The notes under the pieces are model-generated. The model saw nothing but the letters and a program-made list of their open reading frames with translations. It made no database searches and was not told where the DNA came from. The position numbers were made by a program, and so were the translations under genes. Shown piece after piece: positions 11,631-22,921 of a stretch of DNA of 64,000 bases (its first letter is position 1; every line of letters starts with the position of its first letter). Source of the stretch: Omphalotus guepiniiformis (taxonomy: Eukaryota > Basidiomycota > Agaricomycetes > Agaricales > Omphalotaceae). The DNA is taken from contig JAQOOI010000063.1 of the NCBI GenBank assembly GCA_028554645.1, positions 1,054,001 to 1,118,000 of the forward strand, given 5' to 3'.

Positions 11631-11975
11631 TGAAGAATATTGACAGTAGCTCTTTCTTCGAGTCGGAGAGTCTTATATATGCCATACAGGTGACGTACAC
11701 GTATGGCAGTATTGATGAAAGAACACAGCCAATATAGGCAGGCTTAGGTAGGGGTCGTACGTCGTTTCCGAATTGGATGTCTTCGCATCGTGATTTGTCT
11801 GCGCCAGCTTCTTTAGTGCATCTTCTGCTTCATTGCCTCTCCATCAATGTGTCTCATGGCTGATCACTATGAAAAACAAAAATTGATGACAGTTTGCGTG
11901 GATCGATTTGTAAAGAGAACAAACAAGCATTCCTAGAACGTACTGCATATACCTGTAGTTTCGATACATTCATTA
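11631..11975. other. Intergenic spacer, presumed promoter of the amidohydrolase gene
   Basis: This 345-base stretch is between the SDR stop codon and the amidohydrolase start codon, both minus strand. It holds the amidohydrolase 5' region and the SDR 3' UTR. No ORF, repeat or RNA gene is recognisable. Confidence 0.5.
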
Positions 11976-12956
11976 TCAAGGAAGCCGGAAATCTTTGCAT
12001 GCTTCATCATCCCAGCTCACGAACTGGCCGCTGAGCGACTGGGGGCATTGTAGAGCCAAAGCAGCAATGACGTGTCCCGGAAGTTCAGGCTTCAAAAGCT
12101 TGCCATTCTTATGAAGATCAACGAACAACTGATGACCTGGTCCCATAGCCGCGGCTCCGCCTTCTCTGAGAGTCTCTTGCATCTATAAAAGAGAAGCAGT
12201 TAGGTCAGGTTTCGAGTTGTTCACTAAGAGTAAGTACCTGTGTATCGACCACCCCCGGGCGCAAAGCTATTGAAGTCACACCAGGCTCTTCTTCCGCCAG
12301 TGTCCTGTACGATGAAAGTTGAAAAATGAGCCTCGAGCAATAGTAGCAAGAAAAGGCAGTACCTGCATAGGCTATTCATGGCGGCCTTACTGGTATTGTA
12401 AGGGCCCCAACCTGGTGTACCTTTGATAGCGGCCCCGGAACTGACAAAGACTATTCTTCCTCCAAGCTCACTTTCACGGAGAGTTGGGAGACTGGCTTTC
12501 ACCGCAGTGATGAGGGAGAAGAAGTTGACATCAAAAAGGTTCTTCCACTCGGACAAAGGAGTCTCGTCTCCGATGCGACAGAGTGGATCAACTATGCCTG
12601 CGTTCAGAATCAAAGCATCGATGTGATGATATCGTTCGATGCCCTTCTTGATTGAATCGGTCAGAGCACTCTCATTAGCACTGCATAAGAGGTGAGACTG
12701 GGAGGAGCATAAGATTAAAGCACGAACACATCGCATTCAAGTGCTAAAAGACGGTCTGACGCTAGGTCACGTAGCCCCGCGGTAATAGTCCGGGACAGAG
12801 TAATAACGTTGGCATTGAATTTATTCAACAAAATTTCGGTGACTGCAAGGCCAATACCTCTAGAGCTACGGTAAGGCAAAACAAAACAAAAAAAGGGTAA
12901 GAGCATGCTTGCTTGGATGCACCGGTAACAATCGCAACAGGAGGGCGAGCAGGCAT
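11976..12956 (-). CDS. Short-chain dehydrogenase/reductase (SDR), NAD(P)-binding
   Basis: This is a classical SDR of about 250 residues. The start chosen is ATG 12956 (MPARPPVAIVTGASKGIGLA), because it places the TGxxxGIG cofactor motif at the usual position. Further motifs are LILNAGIVDP (NAG), RIVFVSSGAAIKG (catalytic Ser) and YNTSKAAMNSLCR (YxxxK), then ALRPGVVDTQM. Intron 1 (12860-12912) is a GC-AG intron with donor AA|GCAAGC; it joins TGAS to KGIG. The other introns are GT-AG. It resembles the fungal reductases related to yeast benzil reductase/YIR035C, but the substrate is unknown. It is divergent from PDB1, 172 bases between starts. Confidence 0.85.
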
Positions 12957-13128
12957 ATCACGAAGGACGCTCAGAAAGTGGAGAAAGTGAGTCCAAGTCT
13001 TTGGGGACGCGTCCGACGGCCCGCGTCGGATTGAATTCATTACTCGGTTGTGCTTACATAATTACCCTGACATTTTTCAGCCTTGATGCAACTCTGAAGC
13101 CAGCGCACTCTCCCCATTCCCTTCCCCC

Positions 13129-14556
13129 ATGGCGTCCCGTTTGGCTTTTGCTCGTATTTCTCCCGTCCTTCGTACCCCTCGTTCTTCTGCTTTCGCCTCT
13201 CTTCGTCAGGCGCGCTTTTATGCAACAGCCGACAATGGCCACACAGTATGTTCACCGCGTCTCGAGTTAACTCGTGCTGTATCTTTGGTTCACAATGACC
13301 GTTCGTGACGCTCTCAATGCTGCTATGGAGGAAGAGATGTTGCGAGACGAGACTGTCTATGTCTTGGGTGAGGAGGTAGCTCGTTACAATGGAGCCTACA
13401 AGGTACTCATTTCCAAAAACTTGCGAGCTTTCTGGACTACGTACTAAAATTGCTGTAAAGGTCACAAAAGGTCTTCTCGACAAGTTTGGAGAGAAGCGGG
13501 TCGTCGACACACCAATTACAGAAATGGGATTCGCTGGTCTAGCTGTCGGTTCAGCACTTGCAGGTCTTCGCCCAATGTATGCGCTTTACATTCGCGCATA
13601 AGAAACAACGCTCACATGTCTTCATTCAGATGCGAGTTCATGACCTTCAACTTTGCAATGCAAGCCATTGATCAAATTGTAAATTCTGCCGGCAAGACCT
13701 ACTACATGTCTGGTGGAAATGTGCCATGTCCTGTTGTTTTCCGTGGTCCTAACGGTGCAGCAGCCGGTGTTGCAGCCCAACATTCTCAGGACTATGCTGC
13801 ATGGTACGGGTCTGTTCCTGGTCTCAAAGTTGTGAGTCCCTGGAGCGCCGAGGACTGCAAAGGTCTTCTCAAGGTATGTCTATTCCTAGCTTATCGTGAA
13901 TGCACGCACTCATGGTATAATCGATAGTCTGCCATTCGGGATCCGAACCCGGTTGTCTTTCTCGAGAACGAGATGCTGTACGGTGTTTCCTTCCCGATGT
14001 CTTCAGAAGCTATGTCGGACAACTTTCTTCTCCCCATCGGAAAGTGCAAGGTTGAGCGCGAGGGCAGTGACGTCACTATCGTAGCACACAGCAAGATGGT
14101 CACTCACAGTCTTGAGGCTGCTGACATTTTGGCCAAGGAGGGTATCAAGGCTGAGGTCATCAACCTACGCAGTATACGTCCCCTTGATATCGACACGATT
14201 AAAAAATCAGTCAAGAAGACCAACCGGTGAGGTCTTTTCTTTGGTTGCATGTTGTTATCTCTCATACTCTCCGCCTAGGCTCTTAATTGTCGAGGGTGGC
14301 TTCCCTGCTTTCGGAGTTGGCAGTGAAATTTGTGCACAGATAGTTGAAAGCGAGGCGTTCGATTACCTTGATGCACCTGTCGAGCGCGTTACTGGCGCTG
14401 ACGTTCCTACACCTGTACGTATTGTTGCTCATCGTTCTTCCGTGGATTCGAGCTAATCCTTTCCTGCAGTATGCTATAAATCTTGAGAATCTTGCTTTCC
14501 CAGACACTCCGCTGATTGTCAAGGTCGCAAAACGTGCTCTTTACAGGACGAACTAG
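13129..14556 (+). CDS. PDB1: Pyruvate dehydrogenase E1 component subunit beta, mitochondrial
   Basis: With E1 alpha, this subunit decarboxylates pyruvate in the mitochondrial matrix. The start is ATG 13129 ([20 protein letters not shown]), an Arg/Ser presequence ending near RFYATADN. The mature part begins [15 protein letters not shown] and continues [90 protein letters not shown] and [14 protein letters not shown], with C-terminus [10 protein letters not shown]. Introns 2 onward are GT-AG and preserve this highly conserved protein without a break. The first intron (13246-13294) has a normal GTATGT donor, but the boundary before MTVRD is CA, not AG. Confidence 0.96.
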
Positions 14557-14713
14557 TTTATAATCAATGTGTTTAGAGTCGGGTTAATAGATATTTTTCA
14601 GATCCCAGCATCTCTAGACATCACTGTACGAATGGTACAGTTGTCCTGATTGAAATCCAACTAGGGTTGTAAAAGATTGGCAATCACTCGAGAATTGCAA
14701 GGTTCGTCTCTTT

Positions 14714-17342
14714 TTACGCTCTGGCAGCAGCCAATCGAATGCGAACGGCGTTTGCATGAGCTTGCAATCCCTCACAGTCCGCCAAAGTTGCAACGATAGG
14801 CCCAAGAACTTTCAATCCTTCAGCAGATATTTCCTGGGACGTTATATGCTTCTGGAAAGACAGCGTATTCACGCCGCTGAACTGGCGCGCATAGCCATTG
14901 GTGGGAAGAGTATGGTTTGTGCCAGAGGCATAGTCGCCACAACTTTCACAAAAAGAAGTGAGCAGAAGCAGAAAGTGAATTTGTGCTCAAGTCATACCTT
15001 TCAGGGGTGAACGATCCAACAAACACACTTCCTGCGTTCTCAATATATTTTACACTGTCGGGAGCATTTTCCAGGTGAAGAATAAGATGCTCTGGGGCAT
15101 AATCATTCGAGAACGCAATCGCCTCCTCGACAGTAGATGCTTGAACGATAATGCTTTTCGCAACAGATTGTCTGACAATATCGACACGAGACAGTGCCCG
15201 AGCCTGTTGGTCAACTGCTTGTTCAATTTGAGCAAGATGTTCAGGAGTGAGGTCTATGGCCACAAGAACGACCTGAGAGTCAATACCGTGCTCCGCTTGA
15301 GACAGTAGGTCGGCCGCCACGAAAGCCGGGTTGGCGGTGTGATCCGCGATAACCAGTACCACACTAGCATCACAAAACGCGATAACTCAGAGTAAAAATT
15401 CACAACCTACCAGTACCTCGCTCGGGCCAGCTGGCATGTCAATGGAGACGAGAGCATCTGTGTCATTTTGAACCAACATCTTCGCTGCCGTCACCCACTG
15501 ATTACCAGGCCCAAAGATCTTGTCTACTTTTGGTGCCGTCTCCGTACCATACGCCATGGCGGCAACGGCTTGTGCACCTCCTGCCTTGAGAATTGCTGAC
15601 GCACCCACAAGATGAGCAACGTACATGACCTCGGGAGATATAGTTCCGTCGGTTCGCGGAGGTGTGGCGAAAACTATCTCTTTGCATCCCGCTACCTGAG
15701 CGGGGATACCCAACATGAGAGCGGTGGAGGGCAAAATCGCAGTTCCACCAGGAATATACAGACCCACACGAGCTATGGCGCGGGCGAAGCGAGAGCAGAC
15801 AACTCCTGGCATAGTCTCCACTTTGAGCGTAGATCCATCCAATTGGGCTGCATGAAACTTTTTGATATTTTCATAAGCCTGGTCGATGGCATACTTCACA
15901 TCGGATGAGATTACCATAGACTCCGGAGAATAAGGAGGGAATACGCAAGTGGTGGAGAGCTTGACCTTGTCGAATTTTGCGGTGAGTTCGAGCAGTGCGG
16001 CATCTCCTCTGGTGCGGACTTCGTCGACAATGGGTTTCACCTTCTCAATCATTTCATCCGACTTCAAAACAGGCCGACGAAGGAGAAGTGCACGCTCACT
16101 GGCCGAAACAGAAGAAAGGTTTGAGCTGCGCATTTGTATCGGGGCATCGGACTCGACAGTGGCAGGAGCGGCCTCGGGTTGCATGGCCTTTTGTGACCAC
16201 TGAGGTTTAGCGTTTCCTGGTCTCCGAGTGATCTTCTTCGCCTTCCTATCGAGTGACCTTTCTATGTCAGCTATGCCAACCCCACGAGATACGCATTTTG
16301 TGAGGGCGAAGTAGAGAAGATCGGCAGCTTCAAAAGCAACTTCTTCCGGTGTCTGCGCGCGGCAAAGCTCGTCTGCTTCCTCCATAATCTTTGAGCGAAG
16401 GAGGTCTGGGTCATCAAACAACCTTTTAGTATATGATCCAGAGGGAGCTGAGGCGAAACGAGACTGCAGAGTAGCCTCTAGCAGCGGTAGCCCATTTGCC
16501 TCCCCGAAGCAAGACTGACGATCGAGATGGCAGAATCCTGACCCGTGTTGGACAACCTTGAATTCGAGACTGTCAGAGTCACAATCAAGTCGGATTCCGA
16601 TTACATCCTGCGTGGCGCCGGACGTCTCTCCTTTACGCCACAATCCATGTTTCCTCGACTGATATACTCCCTTGCCAGTAAGGATACTCTCCTTAACGGA
16701 TTCGATAGAAGAGTAGACGAGACCGAGTGAATGTCCAGTTTGGGTGGAGACGATCGTTGGGAAGAGTCCGTCCGTCCTATCTGAAGTTATTGGTGCAAGG
16801 AAGACATCGGCCACGTTGAGTTGCGAAGGTGATGAAGCGGAAAGGGTGAGCTGAGAGCTCGGAAGAACGAGATTAGCTCCAATACCCAGCAAAGCCCGTA
16901 TGGTGTACATCGAAGGCGGTGATGAGGTATCAGGAAGGACGTAGATAGCAGAGTCGGAAAAGAATTTGGAAACTGAAGAGATCATATCCAGGTCAATTTC
17001 AGGCGTTTTCAATAACACGCCAGACACGCCGCTACGGACTTTGTCGGAGACAGCGCTGACACTGGCGACATCGAGTAGGACCAAGATCCTTTCCTTGGGT
17101 ACGACGCCAATGATCTCTTTCGCGAAAGCGAGAGGTAGAATGACCTTTTCTACGCCATCGTCTAGCCAGGACATAATTTGCTCTGGTTCTGGAGATATGT
17201 TTTGATCGATAAGAAAATAAGATGATTCTGGAGAATATTCAGAGGGAGAAGTGAGTATCACGGGACCTATTCGAGAAAGGGCATCGAGGAGAGGATCCTC
17301 AGGATCATCAAGGAGAGGAATGAACCGAGTCATGGAGGTCAA
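14714..17342 (-). CDS. HIS4: Trifunctional histidine biosynthesis protein HIS4 (HisI-HisE-HisD)
   Basis: HIS4 carries phosphoribosyl-AMP cyclohydrolase, phosphoribosyl-ATP pyrophosphatase and histidinol dehydrogenase, steps 2, 3 and 9-10 of histidine synthesis. The start is ATG 17342 ([20 protein letters not shown]); a second Met lies three codons in. Exon 1 (17342-15417, 642 codons) holds the N-terminal fungal region, the cyclohydrolase ([18 protein letters not shown]), the pyrophosphatase ([10 protein letters not shown] and [13 protein letters not shown]) and most of HisD ([11 protein letters not shown] and [10 protein letters not shown]). Exon 2 resumes [20 protein letters not shown] and reaches [10 protein letters not shown]. 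Exon 3 (14942-14714) contains [18 protein letters not shown] and ends RIRLAAARA. Intron 2 is GT-AG. Intron 1 (15360-15416) lacks an AG acceptor and is flanked by a 9-base direct repeat. Domain order matches fungal HIS4. Confidence 0.96.
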
Positions 17343-18656
17343 TATCGTAGATGTGTATCTACATCTTCCCCGGCCCGAAAATACCGCTCAGCGATGACAA
17401 CGACTGTCGGACTACATACCGTCAAAGTTCTAACCGACTGTCGGACAGTAAATCATCACAGACTTAGTCCTACTTGCATACGCATACTAGTGTTGACTGA
17501 AGAATGCACGATGGCCCTTGACCCTACGTGAGATCCCTTTTGAGAGCTTACGTTCTTCCACGCCATGGCCACGCTTCCTGCTGAACATAGTACTTTTTGA
17601 GCATATGTCGCTTCCCTAGCGTTTCTATTAAACAAATCTAGGAATATCTGGTCTGATCACGTTCATCCTAGACGAACCAAGGTTGAAAACAACCCCCGTA
17701 AGGAGAACAGAGAATACTCACTGTTCATTGATTCCACGTAAGCACGCTTTGGGTTTGCATTGAGGCGGCTGTCATTCTGGAATCCGGAATTCAACGTATC
17801 TTGCCACGCCTACGCTACAGATATCCCCAATATCCACAACTTCTCCGGCCAGTGGGTCCGGCGGTGCTTGCCACTGGTCCGAGTGTTGAGTACAATCATG
17901 ATACATATACCCCCTACATCATTATGTGTCTTCTGGGTGTATGCCTTTGCGTAGATAGTCGGCTCAGATACATACGTAGAAACTGATATGCAAATTTAAA
18001 TCAAACCGTAACACTGGCAGATCTAGACTGCAAACTGTAGTGGCCAAAACACTGGCAGTTTGGAGAAATGTAGCCACGTGATGTATTGAGGGCAGGCCGT
18101 AACGCGTGCTCGGATACTGGACTCTCGAGTCTCGACCTCATTGCTTTTGATCCTGATGAGCTGACATCTCTTTGTCCTGAAGGAACAAAGATATCAAAAG
18201 AATTTTTCGATATTTGACCTAGGTGATCGACTTTCCTCATTTACCCCAGAGCCGCGCAATGTCCACGCCTGAAACCTCTCTCTCTGAACCCTAGAACGCG
18301 GCGCAAGCGCTCCTTAATTTCGTTGTCCTAACACTTCGGCTGAGCAGAATTTGAATGCTCGCCACATGCCGCACTTCTGGTCTTGTTCAGAGTAGAGATC
18401 CCGTTTTCGGGAATGGTTACGTCGTCTAGGATCTCACACTTCAGCAAATCTCCTTTGTCATGGCGCTTCTATGGGCGTAAGTGCTTGCTTTATTGGCACA
18501 GTCTGATCATCTGTGCCCTGCGCTTTGGCCCGTTCAAGTTCTTATAAAAAGTAAGCCTTCACGGTAGCTGATTTCATCCTCACCTCCTCCGCCATCAGCT
18601 TTGACGTTTTTGCCACTCTTTTTAGGATCATTTTTCTCTCACTTGTTCTTACTATC
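17343..18656. other. Long intergenic region: HIS4 promoter plus upstream region of the Ser/Pro-rich gene
   Basis: This 1.3-kb stretch holds no convincing gene; its short ORFs lack any recognisable family feature. Close to HIS4 are an inverted repeat (GTAGAT-GTGT-ATCTAC, 17347-17362) and two copies of a 12-mer described separately. A TATA-like TATAAAAA is at 18543-18550, 107 bases before the ATG at 18657. The rest looks like ordinary spacer. Confidence 0.5.
17401..17446. promoter_or_regulatory. Paired CGACTGTCGGAC sites upstream of HIS4
   Basis: CGACTGTCGGAC occurs at 17401-17412 and again at 17435-17446, 34 bases apart, about 60-105 bases upstream of the HIS4 start codon. The second copy extends to CCGACTGTCGG, a perfect odd palindrome of the CCG-N5-CGG type that suits a dimeric Zn2Cys6 regulator. 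Function is inferred from symmetry, repetition and position only. Confidence 0.35.
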
Positions 18657-19847
18657 ATGAATTACTCTACTTCGCCAATTCCTCTTCGTCGGGACATGAG
18701 CTACCGCAAACCAGTTCCTGACTACATTCCTTCACCACCCTCTTCTCCGATTGCTGAGACCTTCGACTCTCCTGAGGTCCGAGTATATCCTTCCGATTTC
18801 CAGCGAGAGAACTTGCCGCCAGTGGGTCACAAGTTCTCTGTCTTCTTAACAGTCATTTACGTTCTCATACTTACTCGGTGCGACAGTTGCCTGGAGATTG
18901 GAAAGATTTCGTGCAGCAGATGAGGTTACAACAAGAGCAAGTGAATCCGGTCGTAGCTGCAGAGGGATCGAAAAGCTCGAACACTCAGTCTTCCATGCGC
19001 ATGGTACGCGTTATCAATGATATCCTTGTTCCGCGCTCTGATTGCAAGGGACCTCAGCCTACTCTCGACATCGAAGACAAGATTTCGTCGTCGGGTCCTT
19101 TCGGACCTACAAGTCCAAGCAGTCAAAAACGTAGACTCCCCCAAGTAAGCTTTTGTGGCATGCCACTACCTCTTCTACACATACACTTCTTTCAGACTTA
19201 CAGACCTCCTACCCCACCTTTGCCTTCCGCCAACCCAAAGTGGAAGCCATCCGTCGATAACAAATTTTTGCCCTCTCCACGAATGGTCTGTGCAGCTGTA
19301 GCATACATTATCAAGCTACATATTGACCACATACTTCGCACAGAATAATATTTCCGATGACTTTGGCTTCAGGTCATATCCGCCTGGTGCAAGCGACACC
19401 ATTTCTTTCCCAAGACCAACACTACAAATTCCGAGGATCTCAACTCAGTCGTCTTACAGAACTGATAAATCAGACTATTCGTCTGCGACTTATGTCGCGG
19501 GTAGTGGCAGGTCTCTCAACAATTCGAAAACAGAAGCTGACAACGATTGGAATGATTTGCCCGTACTGCCCATGTTCATCGTCAAGCCTCCAGCTGGTAG
19601 ACGTGGGCTCGGGTCATCATCTTCTCCTAAAGCATCTTCTATGGAGTCCTCTCATAAGAGCTGGTTTGACTCAAGCAGAATGCAGTTCATGAATGTATTT
19701 TGTTGCTTTCACGCGTCGACTTGATTGTCCAAGAGCGTGGCGTTTGATTCCAAACAGGTTTTGGGAAAATATATCGATAGGTTTACTCGTTGTATCATTA
19801 CCGCTGATGAATTGAATGTACTGTCTTTACACAAACACTGGTGGTGA
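18657..19847 (+). CDS. Ser/Pro-rich protein of unknown function
   Basis: I do not recognise a family. The start is ATG 18657 (MNYSTSPIPLRRDMSYRKPV). GT-AG introns join exons into one frame: ENLPP to LPGDWKDFVQQM, then IEDKISSSGPFGPTSPSSQK, TYRPPTPPLPSANPKWKPSV, NNISDDFGFRSYPPGASD, WNDLPVLPMFIVKPPAGRR and a last exon ending ELNVLSLHKHWW (stop 19845-19847). The sequence is rich in Ser, Pro and basic residues, with proline-directed sites (SPPSSP) suggesting a phosphorylated, disordered protein. A TATA-like box lies 107 bases upstream. The exon model is supported by frame continuity and splice sites only. Confidence 0.55.
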
Positions 19848-20110
19848 AACTGAGCAGTAACATATTTCTGGCTTCAGTGCGGCATGTGGAGTTGAAGCTG
19901 CCAAGCAGCGATAAACAGTCGGACAACGTCCGCGAGCTGCAATTGGTTCAAGCTTCTACGTACTTACTCTAAAGAGCGAACATATCTGTCGAGAGCCATG
20001 AGTCTCTAATTGTAGGACTTTCTTCGTTTTTATCTCGAATCAAACTACAGCTGCAGTTTTGATTCGTTACTATCTCCTTTCTCCGATCTTTCCCTTCTCC
20101 GACTCGCTAT

Positions 20111-22476
20111 ATGGCCAAGGACAATTCCATTGACCATCATACTCGGAGCAGACGGGAAATCTTCGAAGACAGTTTCTCTGGGGCTCACGAGCGTCCCAAC
20201 ATCCCAAAGTTGCGTTCAGACACAGACTTTTCTGAAATTCAGCCCCGTTCATTGGCTGAGTACCGAGAACGCGAAGGACGGGCGCACAGAAAACAGCGTT
20301 TGCACGCGTTATGGCAGCAAATATGTCAAACCGGCTCTCTTCCTTATGCAGACCATGAAAGGAAGGATGCCAGGCAAATTCAAAGTCACGCTGGGCTCAC
20401 AGCAGATAAAGCCGAGAAGCTGAGGGCGTCTTACGAAGACGAATTATTTGGGAGATGCGGAAGCCAAAATTCTCGGAGACAGATAGGCTGGCCTCAGTTC
20501 AGGGATTATGCTCTTGCAAAGGAAGTTGGTGTGTTGCGTTGGTCTCATCATGCGTGTCTATTATTGATGTAACATTGATTAGAGTTGTGGAATATCTTCC
20601 ATGATGAGCTTGACCTTGATGGTAATGGGCATTTGGACGCGCAGGAGCTCGATACAGCACTGCGAAAGTCTGGTCAGTTCGTACTCGCATGTATGCGCAT
20701 TCCACTATAATAACTTTTAACCTGCAGGTATCGCGCTGTCCCCCGCAACTCTTTCAGAATTCATGACTTTCCTTTCTTCCTCTCCTCACTCTCGTGCGAT
20801 AACTTTTGATAATTTCCGTGACTTCCTGCTCCTACTGCCGCGTAAAATTTCAACTGCTGAAATATATCAGTATTATGAGGTGAAGAAGTTTTTAGGAGAC
20901 GATGGCCGAGGTGCCGCGCGTGTTACTATGGAAGGTCAGCGCGTTTCTTCAAGTCCTTGGCTCATATACCTAATCCATGCTGCAAGGTGACGTTAGCCTT
21001 AGTGCAGAGGACAAGCCTCCGGGCATTTTGACCTCCCGCACGTCACCTGTTGATCAGCCGCATGCGACCCAAGCAACAAACCCGCTTTATGATGATGAGC
21101 ATGATGAAGATGGAGATGAGGATCTTGAGGACGGCCACCATGTTGGTTTAGAGCACCACACGGCTCTCAAATTCTTGTTGGCTGGAGGAATCGCTGGCGC
21201 TGGTATGCTCCTTTCCGCTACGCGAGTTACTATTGCGTGTTGCTGACATCCTGTAATCTCAGTCTCAAGAACATGCACTGCGCCTTTCGATCGATTAAAG
21301 ATATTTCTTATAACAAGACCTCCAGATCTTGGAGGCACGTCGCTGACGCTAAACCCAAGTATTGGAGGCGTGAAAGCGATCGGAAACGCCATTACACGTA
21401 TTTATGCAGAAGGCGGGCTACTAGCATTCTGGACTGGGAACGGTCTCTCCGTAGCGAAAATCTTTCCAGAATCAGCAATCAAGTTCTTCACTTACGAATC
21501 CTCGGTGAATTTCATGCTAAACCTTTTGCTTCACAAGCCACTCTCTTTTCTCAATAACGGTAGAAACGTGCGTTTGCTAAATACTGGGATCATGTTGATG
21601 ATCCCCGAGATATAAGTGGTGTTAGTCGCTTTCTTTCTGGTGGGCTCGGTGGAATTTGCAGTCAACTTAGTGGGTTTCTACTTGCTTTGTTCTCGACAAT
21701 CTCTCATTCCCGTCATCCTCAACAGGTATATACCCAATAGAGACGTTAAAGGTACGCCCCGTCGCCTGTGATTATTCCCATTTATCTCAGCGAATTGCCA
21801 TTTGCACATGACTCCATATAGACACAAATGATGAGTAATGCAGGTCAACAGAGGCGGACATTGGTGAAAGCGGCTCAGCATGTGTGGGGACTTGGCGGAC
21901 TCAGAGCATATTATCGCGGTCTGTCTGTTCGTACTTCGTGTTGTGCCCGTCTACCCTGTCTTTGAGTTGACGCTTTATCCCTCAGATCGGTCTGATAGGC
22001 GTTTTCCCCTACTCAGCGATTGACATGTCAACGTTCGAAGCTCTGAAGTTAGCATACCTCCGTTCTACCGGAAAAGACGAGCCAGGGGTGCTTGCAGTGC
22101 TTGCATTTGGCAGTATATCTGGAAGTGTTGGCGCCACTTCGGTATACCCCATGAATCTGGTGCGGACAAGGATGCAAGCATCAGGGAGCTCAGGACACCC
22201 CCAAACGTATTCAGGACCAATGGATGTGGTCTCAAAAACTTGGGAACGGGAGGGATGGAGAGGGTTCTATCGAGGATTAGCTCCGACGTTGGCGAAGGTA
22301 TGATTGCGGTATTATAGATTTTTGTTGAGAATTAATTCTTTCATGATCCAGGTGGTCCCCGCAGTGTCGATATCATATGTCGTTTACGAACAAAGTAAAA
22401 GAAAGTGCGTGATTCTGAACAGCAAAGACGTCTTGATGTCTTACTCAGTGTCGTTTTTTCCAGGCTTGGTGTTTGA
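20111..22476 (+). CDS. Calcium-binding mitochondrial carrier (SCaMC-type ATP-Mg/phosphate carrier, EF-hand plus SLC25)
   Basis: This protein should exchange ATP-Mg for phosphate across the inner mitochondrial membrane under Ca control (family knowledge). The start is ATG 20111 (MAKDNSIDHHTRSRREIFED). The N-terminal half is a calmodulin-like region with a complete EF-hand loop DLDGNGHLDAQE (Asp, Asp, Asn, Asp and Glu ligands), and further degenerate hands. After an acidic linker come three carrier repeats: LAGGIAGAVSRTCTAPFDRLK, SGGLGGICSQLS with YPIETLK, and GSISGSVGATSVYPMNLVRTR, each with the Px[DE]xx[KR]-type signature; the third has PMNLVR. The last exon ends RKLGV, stop 22474-22476. All introns traced are GT-AG. 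It resembles yeast Sal1. Confidence 0.92.
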
Positions 22477-22921
22477 AGCATGAACGAGATAATCCGCGAT
22501 TTCATAGATTTCCTGTATATGTTTATATTTCGATGCTGCATTTCCTCATGGGCTGTTCATATCTATCTACAATTGTAAAGGTAATCTGCATTCGTACTAC
22601 AAACACACATGCATATGGTTGTATCTATCTCTCATTATAACTAGTAGTGGTGCTCAACGTTGCCTCTTTGAAGCACCACCGTGTCAGGTATCCTTTCTGT
22701 AGATGCGCAGAGAGCAACGATTGAAATTACAGCTGAGTTACAGCCTTATGAGCGTGAGTTATGCGAACCATGCGAGGTAGTAATATTATTCCCAGTCCGA
22801 CTCGGACTTCGCCTGGACATCGCTACCGGGAACTTTGTTTCCCACTTTGGAACAGTACCGTGAAGTCGCAACTTCGCCACCTCCACTTACGGCGTGTTTC
22901 TCAACGACGACCTCAAAATTG
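22477..22921. other. Intergenic region upstream of casein kinase 2 beta
   Basis: This 445-base spacer lies between the carrier stop and the CK2 beta start. An in-frame upstream ATG at 22835 would add 29 poorly conserved residues to CK2 beta; I treated it as 5' UTR. No RNA gene or repeat is visible. Confidence 0.45.

Noticed and set aside
7751..12956. Secondary-metabolite cluster around the hydrolase, amidohydrolase and SDR, with the P450
   Set aside because: No synthase, transporter or regulator is present, and the P450 is 23 kb away among housekeeping genes.
15360..15416. HIS4 break as a simple frameshift pseudogene
   Set aside because: Both sides are perfectly conserved and in frame once a repeat-flanked 57-base segment is removed, so an intron fits better than decay.
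18001..18240. Minus-strand 79-codon ORF in the HIS4 upstream spacer
   Set aside because: No start context, introns or recognisable motifs; isolated in spacer DNA.
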